64,000 nucleotides of DNA from an uncultured bacterium (GCA_943788505.1 CALSQR010000002.1:1129213-1193212); one strand, 5' to 3'. Positions 53,328-62,557 are shown, counted from the first letter of the stretch. Made by a program: numbers and translations. Notes: generated by a model from the sequence alone, not told the origin.

Positions 53328-54269
53328 TTACGAACGGCGTTTGGTGTGGAGCGCCTCTCGAACAATCTTTTCTACTTCGCCGACCGGCATTTCTTGACCC
53401 GTCCAGATCGAGAATGCGGCGGCTGCCTGCCCAATAAGCATGGCTAGCCCTCCGATAGTAACGGCGCCTTGTCCGGCGGCATGCTCCAGCAAGAGAGTGG
53501 GGTCTGGATTATAAATCAGATCATACACGGTGTGGCGAGGTCCGAAAGACATGTTGTCAGGGAGGGGAGAAGCATTAATCGATGGATGCATTCCCAACGG
53601 TGTTGCATTAACAATCAGGTCGGATGCTTGTGCGGCATTCTTCCTTTCCTCCCAATCGACAAACTCGATATGCTCGATGCCGCGCGCCGTGGCCTCATTT
53701 CTGGCTGCTATCTGAACAGTTGAAGCACTAAGGTGCACCCGGCATGCATGGGCCACGGCGCGCGCAGCCCCTCCCGAGCCCAAGATCAGGACGCGTGGAT
53801 TCTCCGGCAGTTTTGCCACAAGATTGCCAGCTCGCGGAGCCCGTAATCCATAGAGGAAACCAGCGACATCCGTGTTCTCTCCTACGAGGAGGCCGTCGCG
53901 CCGAAAAATTGTATTGACCGCACCAGCTTTCTTAGCCGTAGGCGTCAGCTCTTCTAGATAAGGAATGACGGCTTGTTTGTAAGGAATAGTAACGTTCGCT
54001 CCGACAACGGTTGCTCCGTCGATGGACGCTATTGCGGATCCAACGGCAGAGGAATCAACATCGAGAGCAGAATACCGTCCTCTCAAGCCCAGGACAGCGA
54101 AAGCCGTGTTATGAATCAGCGGAGAGAGTGAATGGCCAACGGGGTGGCCTATCAAAAAAAAGGATGGTAGAGAATCGTTGGAAATATGGCCACTAGATTT
54201 ATCTTCGCCGCCCCGATCATTTGGGGGATCGAATTTCGCCAAGTGTCCGTATGTGGGAAGGAACTGCAT
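53328..54269 (-). CDS. aroE: Shikimate dehydrogenase
   Basis: 313 residues from the ATG at 54269 (another ATG lies at 54281). The family core begins at about residue 38: LIGHPVGHSLSPLIHNTAF, NVTIPYKQAVIPYL with the catalytic Lys, GAVNTIF, NTDVAGFLYGL with the Asp, and the NADP loop LGSGGAARAVAHAC. It reduces 3-dehydroshikimate in aromatic amino acid synthesis. The N-terminal extension of about 35 residues is unusual. It heads the aroE-oxygenase-pgeF-nadE-ruvA series. Confidence 0.93.
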   Translation of the reverse strand: MQFLPTYGHLAKFDPPNDRGGEDKSSGHISNDSLPSFFLIGHPVGHSLSPLIHNTAFAVLGLRGRYSALDVDSSAVGSAIASIDGATVVGANVTIPYKQAVIPYLEELTPTAKKAGAVNTIFRRDGLLVGENTDVAGFLYGLRAPRAGNLVAKLPENPRVLILGSGGAARAVAHACRVHLSASTVQIAARNEATARGIEHIEFVDWEERKNAAQASDLIVNATPLGMHPSINASPLPDNMSFGPRHTVYDLIYNPDPTLLLEHAAGQGAVTIGGLAMLIGQAAAAFSIWTGQEMPVGEVEKIVREALHTKRRS

Positions 54270-54350
54270 CATACCTCCCAAGATACTTCCTTTTTTGGCG
54301 TTCCGGAATGATGCCGGATTTCACCAACCCACGACGATAGGTTTCAGCCA

Positions 54351-55760
54351 ATGTCATCGCACCCAAATTTTCTGACGCAAGTCCAGCGAATGTTCGCCAA
54401 AGCGGCAGACTTCACAGATCATCCGAAAGGGCTACTGCGACAGATTAACATCTGTAACTCAGTCTACAAGATCGAATTTCCTCTTGTGTGTGACGATGGA
54501 TCGATTAAAGTAATCAAGGCTTGGCGTGCCGAGCATAGCCACCACAAGTTGCCAACGAAGGGTGGTATCCGGTTCGCAATGTCTGTGAATGAGGATGAGG
54601 TTGCTGCGCTTGCGACGCTTATGACGTACAAGTGTGCTATTGTTAATGTCCCGTTTGGTGGGGCTAAGGGTGGTATCCAGATTAATCCGAAGGACTTTTC
54701 AGAAGCCGAGCTCGAACGGATTACGCGCCGATATACCTACGAGCTATTCTCCAAAAACTTCATCGGCCCTGGCGTAGATGTTCCAGCACCTGACTATGGA
54801 TCCGGTGCTAGGGAGATGGCCTGGATAGTTGACACATACCGGTCGCTAACGGATGATCCACTCACTGCTCAGGCATGTGTCACTGGCAAGCCTATTGCCC
54901 AAGGCGGCGTTCGGGGTCGGACCGAGGCAACGGGTCGAGGCGTGTATTACGGAATTCGCGAATGCGTTTCTTTTGCCGATGAGATGGATCGACGAGGAAT
55001 GACGACTGGCATTGAAGGCAAAACAACCGTTATTCAAGGCTTGGGGAATGTGGGTTACCACGCTGCCAAATACATGCAGGAAGGAGGGGCAATCTTAGTT
55101 GGGTTGGCCGAGCACGATGGCGCGATTTACAACCCAGAAGGGCTCGACATCGAAGCGGTTGTCGCCCACCGGAAAGCATCCGGATCGATTCTGGATTTCC
55201 CAGGAGCGACAAACGTCGAAACATCGGCCGAAGCCCTCGAGCTTCCTTGCGATATTCTCATTCCAGCTGCCCTTGAGGGTGTTATTACTGCCGAGAACGC
55301 GCCTCGCATCAAAGCAAAAATTGTTGCTGAAGCGGCGAACGGACCGGTTACGGCCGATGCAGATGCGATTTTACTCAAGAGAGGGGTCCTCATCATTCCC
55401 GATGTCTTTCTTAACGCCGGTGGAGTGACAGTTTCCTATTTCGAATGGTTAAAAAACCTATCCCATGTGCGCTTCGGCCGCATGAGCAAACGATTCGAAC
55501 AAGCGTCTAACGAGCGCATTGTTCGGGCGTTGGCCAACTCAATGAACATCGATATCCCAGCCGAGGAAATGTTGGCCCTGACGGCTGGCGCAGATGAGGT
55601 TGACCTAGTCAATTCAGGCCTTGAGGAAACGATGGCAACTTCCTATCAGGAAATCCGGGAAATTGCTCTCAATAAGGGTACTGACTTGCGAACGGCTGCT
55701 TTCGTTAATGCGATCAATAAGGTCGCTGTAGCCTACGCTGAAATGGGCATCTTTCCGTGA
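54351..55760 (+). CDS. gdhA: Glu/Leu/Phe/Val-type glutamate dehydrogenase
   Basis: 469 residues. Substrate motifs [25 protein letters not shown] and [17 protein letters not shown] with catalytic Lys, then [19 protein letters not shown], are followed by the nucleotide domain with [17 protein letters not shown]. It interconverts glutamate and 2-oxoglutarate with NAD(P). It ends 1 base before the convergent queD stop. Nothing unusual is visible; leucine specificity is unlikely but not ruled out. Confidence 0.93.
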   Translation: MSSHPNFLTQVQRMFAKAADFTDHPKGLLRQINICNSVYKIEFPLVCDDGSIKVIKAWRAEHSHHKLPTKGGIRFAMSVNEDEVAALATLMTYKCAIVNVPFGGAKGGIQINPKDFSEAELERITRRYTYELFSKNFIGPGVDVPAPDYGSGAREMAWIVDTYRSLTDDPLTAQACVTGKPIAQGGVRGRTEATGRGVYYGIRECVSFADEMDRRGMTTGIEGKTTVIQGLGNVGYHAAKYMQEGGAILVGLAEHDGAIYNPEGLDIEAVVAHRKASGSILDFPGATNVETSAEALELPCDILIPAALEGVITAENAPRIKAKIVAEAANGPVTADADAILLKRGVLIIPDVFLNAGGVTVSYFEWLKNLSHVRFGRMSKRFEQASNERIVRALANSMNIDIPAEEMLALTAGADEVDLVNSGLEETMATSYQEIREIALNKGTDLRTAAFVNAINKVAVAYAEMGIFP

Positions 55761-55761
55761 G

Positions 55762-56187
55762 TTAGAGCTGACGCTCTGCTTCAGCATAACAGGTTTCGGT
55801 CTCGGATATCCGGACACGTACGGTGTGGACACGTCGTGATGCCAGGAGCTCACGATGGTTCTGGACCAAGTGATCTGCCACGTAGATACAGATATTCTCC
55901 GCTGTGGTGTCATAGGGCAGAACAGCGTGACGCCAGCCTGTATCGCGCATGACGTTCAGTAGTTTAGGGTCATTCTCAGCCACAAGCGTAGAGTGATCCC
56001 ATTCATCGATCAGCGGCATCAAGGCGTTCTTCAGATGCTTAAAATCCATCAGCAGGCCCTGTTCATCGGGTTCGCCCTCCACCTCGACAAACATCTCATA
56101 CGAGTGACCATGCAAGTCCTTGCACCGACCCTCGTGCCATGGTAGACGGTGGGCACCTTCCCAACGGAAGCGTTTGGCAATTTTCAT
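55762..56187 (-). CDS. queD: 6-carboxytetrahydropterin synthase (QueD/PTPS family)
   Basis: 141 residues. Zinc His residues lie in GAHRLPWH and LHGHSY, with the catalytic Cys in GRCKDLHGHSY (CxxxHGH), Asp-His in EWDHSTL and Glu in ISETETCYAE. QueD makes 6-carboxytetrahydropterin for queuosine synthesis, though PTPS members can serve folate or biopterin. No other queuosine genes are adjacent. The length is slightly over the E. coli form. Confidence 0.92.
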   Translation of the reverse strand: MKIAKRFRWEGAHRLPWHEGRCKDLHGHSYEMFVEVEGEPDEQGLLMDFKHLKNALMPLIDEWDHSTLVAENDPKLLNVMRDTGWRHAVLPYDTTAENICIYVADHLVQNHRELLASRRVHTVRVRISETETCYAEAERQL

Positions 56188-56251
56188 GGACTCGGCCGGA
56201 TGTAGAGTGGTAAAACGCCCGGATGAACGGCAAGAACTGCCAATGCGTTCC

Positions 56252-57271
56252 TTACTGGTTGTTCTTCACCGGTACAAAGGCCTTAGTAGGCGGGCTGGCA
56301 AGGGAATCACCATGATCAAAAATGAGGTTCATGGCCGATTCCTGCAGTAGGTCACCGAATTCGAGCTTGAGCTCTGCAACAACGCGCTCGAGCTCTATTT
56401 GGAGTTCCATTGTGTCTAGCCGTACGACTGCCCCCATGGATCCGAGACGCTGAATTTGCTTGATTCGGCGTAAACGTTCGTCTTCGGGCACGTCAGAGCT
56501 CCTTTGGGAGGTGGAACGGCCCGCCGATATGGCATTTTCAACCGCTGTAATTCTACTAGCCTGATCTGCCAATCGCTTGTTTCGCCCTTCCTGTTGACGC
56601 GCCAGGCTGTCGTTCCATTTTACCAGTTGCTGGTCCGTCAACTCCCCCGTTAACGCTTCCACTTCCGGCCGTTTAGCCCAATCGCCAGCTTTAGAATCCA
56701 TCACAACATGGACACCCTCATCTCCCACAGAGAAGAGAACATGCGCAGCTATGGAGTCGGATTCGCCTCGAGCGGCATCGGCGACCTTAAACATGGTTTC
56801 AAGTCGTTCCGTGAACACCTTCATGTCCAACTGCTCTTCTGTACCTGTTTCGGTTACAATCTGGTACGTATACAGAGGTTTGCCGTTGTCGGGCTTCGAA
56901 TCTCCAGAAGGGGACGCATCCATTGTTGCTGGGCTCGGCAATGAACTCGGCTTTTCAAACAGCACCAGCTGCGCATCTTGCGGCGTGATAATGGCGCCGC
57001 GGGCACTAAGATTGAGCACGTTAGCTGCAACCGTCTCAATTTCTTCCGACGAGACCTCGTTGCGTTCCACTCGTTCTGAGAATCGAGCGAACGAAGCAGC
57101 AATCTCTTCTCTGGATGCATCGTCCGATGCAAGCTGTACCAGACGGTTGCCCAGCATATCTAACGTGTAGTCGACAATATCCGCTCGCCGATCTCCGATC
57201 ATGAAGTATCCCGTCAGCGAAACGGCGATAAGGAGGGCGATGAGTCCGTATTCTCTCCAGAATCCAGTCAT
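56252..57271 (-). CDS. Membrane-anchored hypothetical protein with helical domains
   Basis: 339 residues, not recognised. An N-terminal membrane segment (YGLIALLIAVSLTGYFMIG) is preceded by few charged residues, so most of the protein should lie in the periplasm. There follow helical stretches (ASREEIAASFARFSERVERNEVS), a Ser/Pro-rich linker near residue 115, and a charged coiled-coil-like end (LDTMELQIELERVVAELKLEFG). It is 64 bases upstream of queD on the same strand. No enzymatic motif is visible. Confidence 0.65.
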   Translation of the reverse strand: MTGFWREYGLIALLIAVSLTGYFMIGDRRADIVDYTLDMLGNRLVQLASDDASREEIAASFARFSERVERNEVSSEEIETVAANVLNLSARGAIITPQDAQLVLFEKPSSLPSPATMDASPSGDSKPDNGKPLYTYQIVTETGTEEQLDMKVFTERLETMFKVADAARGESDSIAAHVLFSVGDEGVHVVMDSKAGDWAKRPEVEALTGELTDQQLVKWNDSLARQQEGRNKRLADQASRITAVENAISAGRSTSQRSSDVPEDERLRRIKQIQRLGSMGAVVRLDTMELQIELERVVAELKLEFGDLLQESAMNLIFDHGDSLASPPTKAFVPVKNNQ

Positions 57272-57374
57272 GAAGTGTTCTTGCGTGGACGATTGGGGTA
57301 GCGGAGGCGCAACTTACACCCCTTCAACGAATGAAAGGGACATTTTGTTATACCCGGGTCGTTGAAACCGAAAA

Positions 57375-58151
57375 CTATGCGCCAAGGCCGCCGTCGATCT
57401 TTATTGTCTCAGCTGTAACAAACGATGCTTGATCGGACGCGAGCCAGAGCACTACATCAGCTACTTCTGAGGCTTCCCCGATGCGACCAATCGGATGCCA
57501 AGCAGCAGCAGTGGCCTCCTTTTCTGCATCTTCCGTCCCAAAAACACGCTCAGCCATATCCGAGCGAATAACGGCTGGACAAACAGCATTTACACGAATG
57601 CCTTGCGGGGCAAATTCTAATGCTGCTGCCTTTGTAATTCCCACTACGCCAAACTTACTGGCTGCGTATCCTGAACTCCCAGGGAATCCCTTCACGCCAG
57701 CCATGGATGCCATATTGATGATAGAACCGCCACCCTGCCTGAGCATTTCTGGAATCTCGTGCCGCATACACATCCACACGCCGGTAAGATTGATAGCAAG
57801 CAGTTCATCCCATACGTCTTCCGGGTGCTCTGTTGTATGGAGACCAAAAACGCCATCAATACCTGCATTGTTGAACGCAATATCTAGGCCACCGAACTGT
57901 TCGACACACGCCTTGACCATGTCGGCAATCTGGAGTCGTTGAGCCATATCGGCTTGATGGAAAACGGCAGATCCGCCTGCATCTCTAATAGAAGAGGCTA
58001 CCGATTCTCCTTTGTCAGCACGTCGTGCTACGAGGAACACGTTTGCGCCTTCCGCGGCAAATGCCCGTGCCGTTGCTTCACCTATGCCCGAGCTGGCACC
58101 CGTTATGAGTACAACTTTGTCTTCGAATCGTCTGGGGGCGGAAGTCGTCAT
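57375..58151 (-). CDS. Short-chain dehydrogenase/reductase
   Basis: 258 residues from the ATG at 58151; a longer frame to 58292 would put noise before the fold. It is a classical SDR with LITGASSGIGEATARAF, FNNAGID, catalytic Ser in INMASMAGVKG and Tyr/Lys in GYAASKFGV, ending FVTAETIKIDGGLGA. It oxidises or reduces an alcohol/ketone with NAD(P); the substrate cannot be told. It lies downstream of nrdJ on the same strand but beyond a terminator. Confidence 0.88.
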   Translation of the reverse strand: MTTSAPRRFEDKVVLITGASSGIGEATARAFAAEGANVFLVARRADKGESVASSIRDAGGSAVFHQADMAQRLQIADMVKACVEQFGGLDIAFNNAGIDGVFGLHTTEHPEDVWDELLAINLTGVWMCMRHEIPEMLRQGGGSIINMASMAGVKGFPGSSGYAASKFGVVGITKAAALEFAPQGIRVNAVCPAVIRSDMAERVFGTEDAEKEATAAAWHPIGRIGEASEVADVVLWLASDQASFVTAETIKIDGGLGA

Positions 58152-58264
58152 TTGGTGCAGTCTTTCGTTTGTCTGGAAGCAAGTATATGCAGCCACTCGG
58201 TCACGGTTCTCGGCAGGGGAGTGGCGCCAGAGATTTTCAGGGTGTCCAGGAGAAAATATCGGAC

Positions 58265-58303
58265 AAAAAAAGGCGCCCGGCGGTCCCACCAACCACCGGG
58301 CGC
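58265..58303 (-). terminator. Intrinsic terminator of nrdJ
   Basis: On the minus strand GCGCCCGG (58303-58296) pairs with CCGGGCGC (58280-58273), extended by an inner GGT/ACC stem, and is followed by seven T (58271-58265). It lies about 95 bases after the nrdJ stop. Confidence 0.85.
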
Positions 58304-58351
58304 TCCCCGTTAACCGGGCGGGGTACTGATGACCGCGCCCTGAGGTGAATT

Positions 58352-58385
58352 ATCCCGACCAGCGCTCCCGAGCGCTAAGCGGGAT
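58352..58385 (-). repeat. Two-part hairpin just after nrdJ
   Basis: ATCCCG (58352-58357) pairs with CGGGAT (58380-58385), and inside it AGCGCT (58361-58366) pairs with AGCGCT (58371-58376) around CCCG. It is 13 bases past the nrdJ stop on the minus strand and upstream of the real terminator. It may stabilise the nrdJ transcript end; this is a guess. Confidence 0.5.
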
Positions 58386-58397
58386 GTCAGTGCGACA

Positions 58398-61300
58398 TCA
58401 TCCGCATCCGCTCGTGTTTCCACAGTTAGGGCAAGAATAACAGGCCCCACTGCGCACGGTGATGCTGCCGCAATTTGAACAAGGAGGTGCATCCTCCTGA
58501 TTGGCAAACGTTGTTTCGGTGGTCGAGGCACTGGCCGTAGCCGTAGCCACAGCTGCCACTTCTGAACCAGAACGACCTAAGAAATCTTCTACCGTGTCAC
58601 CGACTAGCGGGTCAACGGTTGTAGTCGTTTCAGCCGTGAACATATCGATCTGCTCGAGATCTTCCGCTGGGTCGTCAACAACTGGCTCCTCCTTCTTTGG
58701 CTCTTCGATTGGCTGCGTTAGGAAACGAAGAGAGAGGTACCGGAAGATGTAGTCCATGATCGACTTAGCGATCGGGATCTGTCGGTTGTTGGTGAATCCG
58801 TTCGGTTCGAAGCGCATGTGGCTGAACTTATTGCACAGATCTTCCAATGGAACGTTGTATTGCAACGCGATCGAGATCGACGTGGCAAAGGCATCCATTA
58901 GACCTGAAATGGTCGAACCCTCTTTGGCCATCGTGATAAAGATCTCGCCCGGCATTTTCGTGTCGGGGTACATCCCGATGTGCAGGTAGCCTTCATGACC
59001 CGCGATTGAAAACTTGTGGGTCAATGACGGGCGTTCATCTGGCAGTCTGTGACGCACTGACTTATGAACGATGCGCTCAACGACTTTGATTTCTGGCTCC
59101 ACCGTTGAAGCCATTCCATCTCCCGACGTGGCTTTCGTTGCTCCCTTAGTGTTTCCACCTTTACTGGTAGCTAGTGGCTGGCTACGCTTAGAGTTTTCAC
59201 GGTAGATGGCGACAGCTTTCAGACCGAGTTTCCAACCCTGCATGTAGGCGTCCGAGATTTCCTCGACCGTCGTGTTCTCCGGCATGTTCACCGTCTTGGA
59301 GATTGCACCTGAGATGAAAGGCTGAGCTGCAGCCATCATCTTAATGTGTCCCATATGATGAATGGAACGTTCTCCGTTGAATGGCTTGAATGCGCAATCG
59401 AACACAGGTAGATGCTCCTCCTTGAGAGCTGGCGCACCTTCAATCGTGTCCTTCTCATCGATATACTTGATGATTGCATTGCACTGCTTCTTCGTGTAAC
59501 CGAGACGTGCCAGCGATTCTGGAACGGTCTGGTTGACGATTTTCAGCATACCATCTCCTTTTCCGGCGAGTAGCTTGTACTTGACCAGGGCGATATCAGG
59601 CTCGACGCCTGTCGTGTCACAGTCCATCATGAAGCCAATCGTTCCGGTCGGTGCCAGAACGGTGGACTGCGCATTGCGATAGCCATACTTCTCTCCGAGT
59701 GCGACCATACGGTCAGCAGACTCGCGAGCAGCTTCAACAAGGTACTCGGGACACGACGAGTGGATCGTGTCCACTGCATCTCGGTGCATTCGCATAACTT
59801 CGAGAAACGGCTCTCGGTTGGCGTCGTAGCCGTCGAAGGTGCCGATCTTTGGGTTACCAGCGATCTGTGCAGAGCGGGCATATGCTTCGCAATGCTCGAT
59901 AGCCATGACTGCTCCTGCCACAGCGCGACCCTCGTCACTGTCGTACGGCAATCCCATCGACATCAAGAGCGCTCCGAGGTTGGCAAAGCCGAGACCAAGG
60001 GGGCGGTACGCATGGGAATTCTCAGCGATGGACTTCGACGGATATCCGGCGTTATCGACCAGGATTTCCATAGCTGTGATGTAGATACGAGCAGCTGCGC
60101 GGTATCGGTTTACATCAAACGTGCCATCTTCCTTCTGGAACTTGCGCAGGTTCAGCGATGCTAGGTTGCATGCTGAGTCGTCAAGAAACATGTACTCTGA
60201 GCATGGATTGCTCGAATTGATCTGAGCACTGTTCTTACACGTATGCCAGCGCTGAATGGTGTCTTCGTACTGAACCCCCGGGTCTCCGCAGATGTGCGTA
60301 CCCTCAGCGATTCGCTCCAGAATATCGGAGGCGTCCACCTCTTCGAGTGGCTCGCCAGTTTTGACGGCTCTCAAAGCATAGGCTGCGTTATCGTCAGCAG
60401 CAGCCATGAAATCGTCATCGACACGCACTGACTGGTTGACGTTCTGAAATGCCACCGAACCATAAGCCGGACCATTAAAGGAGCCGTCGTATCCCTGTTC
60501 TATCAGTGCCCAGGCTTTTTTCTCTTCTTCCTGCTTTGCATCGACGAATTCGAGGATGTCAGGGTGCCAGCTCTTCAGCGTTTGCATGATCGCAGCGCGC
60601 CGCGTCTTTCCACCTGACTTGATCGTTCCACCTGTCGCATCCTGAACTTTCATGAAGGAAACAGGCCCCGAAGGCGTTCCACCGCCCGACAGGCGTTCAC
60701 GGCTAGAGCGCAAGGTTGACCAGTCTGCGCCTACACCTGATCCAAACTTGAAAAGACGGGCACTCTCGCCCATCAACTGCCAGATATCATCGATCGAATC
60801 TTCTACGGAGATGATGAAACAGGCCGATGCCTGAGGGCGGATGTACGGATCTACCGCTACAGCCTTTTTCTTTTTCTCATCCCATCCGAAAATAGTTTTT
60901 CCACCTGAGTCCTTCACACCATACTGATGGTGGAGACCAACATTGAACCAGACTGGGCTATTGAAAGCGCCATACTGATTGACGCATAGCCAGCTCAGTT
61001 CATCATAGAACGTTGCGGCGTCTTCCTTGCTGGCGAAATATTTTTGTTTGAGTCCCCAATCAGCGATTGTGCGAGTAACACGGTGAATAAGCTGGCGGAG
61101 GCTGTTCTCGCGGCCACCCTCTGAAGGGTGTGTACCGTTCATCGACAACTCGCCGTAAAAGTATTTACTTGCTACGACGTTTGTGGCCAACTGACTCCAA
61201 GAGACAGGAAACTCCAAATCAGTCTGTTCAAAAATCTTCTCACCCGTATGATTCTTGATGGAGGCGTCGCGGCGCTCCCATGTCACAGAATCGAACGGAT

Positions 61301-61406
61301 CTTCTCCTTCGTTTGAGAACACGCGGTCAATGACAAGACCTCGCGTTACATCTACTTCAGTGCCGGAGTCTCCTCCGAACAACGTTTCCCGGTTGGCATC
61401 AGGCAT
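58398..61406 (-). CDS. nrdJ: Class II (adenosylcobalamin-dependent) ribonucleotide reductase
   Basis: 1002 residues. The reductase core shows SSNPCSEYMFLDDSACNLASLNL with an active-site Cys region, ASACFIISVEDSIDD, and the phosphate-binding PTGTIGFMMDCDTTGVEPD. The C-terminus carries a linker rich in Thr/Glu and ends in a zinc-ribbon-like cluster (CSNCGS, CYSCPNCGN, CG) used for thioredoxin-type reduction in this subfamily. It makes deoxyribonucleotides using vitamin B12, independent of oxygen. A good Shine-Dalgarno sequence (GAGGAG) precedes the ATG. It is divergent from the gene at 62028. Confidence 0.96.
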   Translation of the reverse strand: MPDANRETLFGGDSGTEVDVTRGLVIDRVFSNEGEDPFDSVTWERRDASIKNHTGEKIFEQTDLEFPVSWSQLATNVVASKYFYGELSMNGTHPSEGGRENSLRQLIHRVTRTIADWGLKQKYFASKEDAATFYDELSWLCVNQYGAFNSPVWFNVGLHHQYGVKDSGGKTIFGWDEKKKKAVAVDPYIRPQASACFIISVEDSIDDIWQLMGESARLFKFGSGVGADWSTLRSSRERLSGGGTPSGPVSFMKVQDATGGTIKSGGKTRRAAIMQTLKSWHPDILEFVDAKQEEEKKAWALIEQGYDGSFNGPAYGSVAFQNVNQSVRVDDDFMAAADDNAAYALRAVKTGEPLEEVDASDILERIAEGTHICGDPGVQYEDTIQRWHTCKNSAQINSSNPCSEYMFLDDSACNLASLNLRKFQKEDGTFDVNRYRAAARIYITAMEILVDNAGYPSKSIAENSHAYRPLGLGFANLGALLMSMGLPYDSDEGRAVAGAVMAIEHCEAYARSAQIAGNPKIGTFDGYDANREPFLEVMRMHRDAVDTIHSSCPEYLVEAARESADRMVALGEKYGYRNAQSTVLAPTGTIGFMMDCDTTGVEPDIALVKYKLLAGKGDGMLKIVNQTVPESLARLGYTKKQCNAIIKYIDEKDTIEGAPALKEEHLPVFDCAFKPFNGERSIHHMGHIKMMAAAQPFISGAISKTVNMPENTTVEEISDAYMQGWKLGLKAVAIYRENSKRSQPLATSKGGNTKGATKATSGDGMASTVEPEIKVVERIVHKSVRHRLPDERPSLTHKFSIAGHEGYLHIGMYPDTKMPGEIFITMAKEGSTISGLMDAFATSISIALQYNVPLEDLCNKFSHMRFEPNGFTNNRQIPIAKSIMDYIFRYLSLRFLTQPIEEPKKEEPVVDDPAEDLEQIDMFTAETTTTVDPLVGDTVEDFLGRSGSEVAAVATATASASTTETTFANQEDAPPCSNCGSITVRSGACYSCPNCGNTSGCG

Positions 61407-62027
61407 AGGTACTCCTCAATTTTCAGGGTGCAAATAATATGGGCATCGTTAGCACGGGCTTTTCAGGCTACCCTTGTGTGTGACTGCGGGTGGGTGTCGC
61501 ATGGCGACGGTGGGATTCGCAGAGAGCACGGGAAACAGACCACCAAGCTAGATCCGAAGTAAACGAAAACATGCCGGTTTACGCGAGGAATGCATCCTCA
61601 GAGGCGATAACCGAAAAGTGCCAGGTGGCGGCGGGTGCGGATGATAATAAATGAGCATAATCGCCGTTATGCAAGCAATAATTTTCCACATTTACATAAT
61701 TAACAAAACTACCCAAAAAACGGTATCAGGAAGCGCCCAAGGGAGATTGGTAAGGGGCTCTCCTTCACTCACACGAACCCTAAATCCGTTATTGCCCCAA
61801 GTTATTGTTGAAAGGAGGTTTGTTATCAAGGCGTTTTCCACAGAGGACCTCTTGGTCGGCTCAATAACGGTCTTATAGCGAGCACAATAACGGCAATTTA
61901 GCGTAGGCAATCTGAGGGGCGATTTGCACGATCTTCTCCCGATATAAAACGAACCTAGTAGCGGATGGTGGGTACAAGGCGCCCAAGAAATAGTCCGTTA
62001 TCCACGACCGACCGACACGCAAAAGAC
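61407..62027. other. 621-base non-coding region between nrdJ and the divergent gene at 62028
   Basis: No credible gene lies here. It contains an AT-rich stretch (about 61641-61720), two exact TTTTCCACA sites (61682-61690 and 61834-61842), one TTATCCACG (61998-62006), and a cluster of CCGTTAT-type repeats on both strands. It may be a replication-origin-like region or a multi-site control region for nrdJ and its neighbour. A cobalamin riboswitch was looked for and not found convincingly. Confidence 0.45.
61664..62001. repeat. Cluster of CCGTTAT(TG) repeats
   Basis: CCGTTATTG occurs at 61786-61794 and its complement CAATAACGG at 61862-61870 and 61885-61893. The 7-base core CCGTTAT also appears at 61664-61670 and 61995-62001, the last fused to CCACG to give a DnaA-box-like TTATCCACG. 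A near relative, GATAACCG, lies at 61606-61613. Five copies of one 7-mer in about 340 bases is far above chance expectation. Confidence 0.75.
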
Positions 62028-62429
62028 ATGGAATTCAACGAACGTAGTGCCTATCCGCACCCAGGTGACTTTAAAGTGATGCGCCCAGAGTATCTAGAAC
62101 AAGAAGATGGCTTCTTCTTGGCAACGATCACCATCACACCGTTCAAGGTGGTCGGAAAGAGCTCAGCGATGGCAGGAGCCCGCAGAGCTGCGCTGTACGA
62201 AGCAGAGAAGACGTACAAGTCCTACCACCCATCTTATCGCGTGACCAATCCTTATCCGGCAGAATTCTCAGATCAGGAAGGTCAGAAATGGAGTCGCCTT
62301 TCGCCTATGCAGCGAGAAAAATTCGGTGACTACTCCTTTACCGACGCTGATGGTGAAGAAGACTACGCTGACATTGAGCAGATGCTCATGTGGGATATCC
62401 GCCCGGTCAAGGAAGAAGTAGCTGGTTGA
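62028..62429 (+). CDS. Hypothetical protein
   Basis: 133 residues from the ATG at 62028, not recognised. It is charged and soluble, without signal peptide or membrane segment. Visible features are an N-terminal YPHPGDFKVMRPEYLEQEDGF, a helical SAMAGARRAALYEAEKTYKSY and an acidic C-terminus with DADGEEDYADIEQMLMWDI. The codon-like composition and strong hairpin behind it suggest a real gene. It is divergent from nrdJ across the repeat-bearing region. Confidence 0.65.
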   Translation: MEFNERSAYPHPGDFKVMRPEYLEQEDGFFLATITITPFKVVGKSSAMAGARRAALYEAEKTYKSYHPSYRVTNPYPAEFSDQEGQKWSRLSPMQREKFGDYSFTDADGEEDYADIEQMLMWDIRPVKEEVAG

Positions 62430-62457
62430 CCCTGGCGATTTCAAACGGATAGACGTT

Positions 62458-62490
62458 ATAGGGGGCGCGGCCATAGGCCGCGCCCCCTAT
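62458..62490 (+). terminator. Perfect 15-bp hairpin terminator
   Basis: ATAGGGGGCGCGGCC (62458-62472) and its exact complement (62476-62490) enclose ATA, followed by TTCTTTAT. It is 29 bases after the stop of the gene at 62028 and 68 bases before the end of the convergent Pmp3-type gene, so it may serve both. Confidence 0.75.
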
Positions 62491-62557
62491 TTCTTTATAC
62501 AGCTATTCTACCTAGGAATGCAGAGATCCTGCAGCCTTCATGAGACCGGTTACATAT

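Noticed and set aside
61407-61640. Cobalamin riboswitch upstream of nrdJ
   Set aside because: Expected for a B12-dependent enzyme in some bacteria, but the minus strand lacks the B12-box and the GGGAA and GCCACTG type motifs; only loose matches were found. A covariance scan would settle it.
61651-61878. 75-codon plus-strand frame in the repeat region
   Set aside because: No family resemblance, and it overlaps the CCGTTAT repeats and DnaA-box-like sites.
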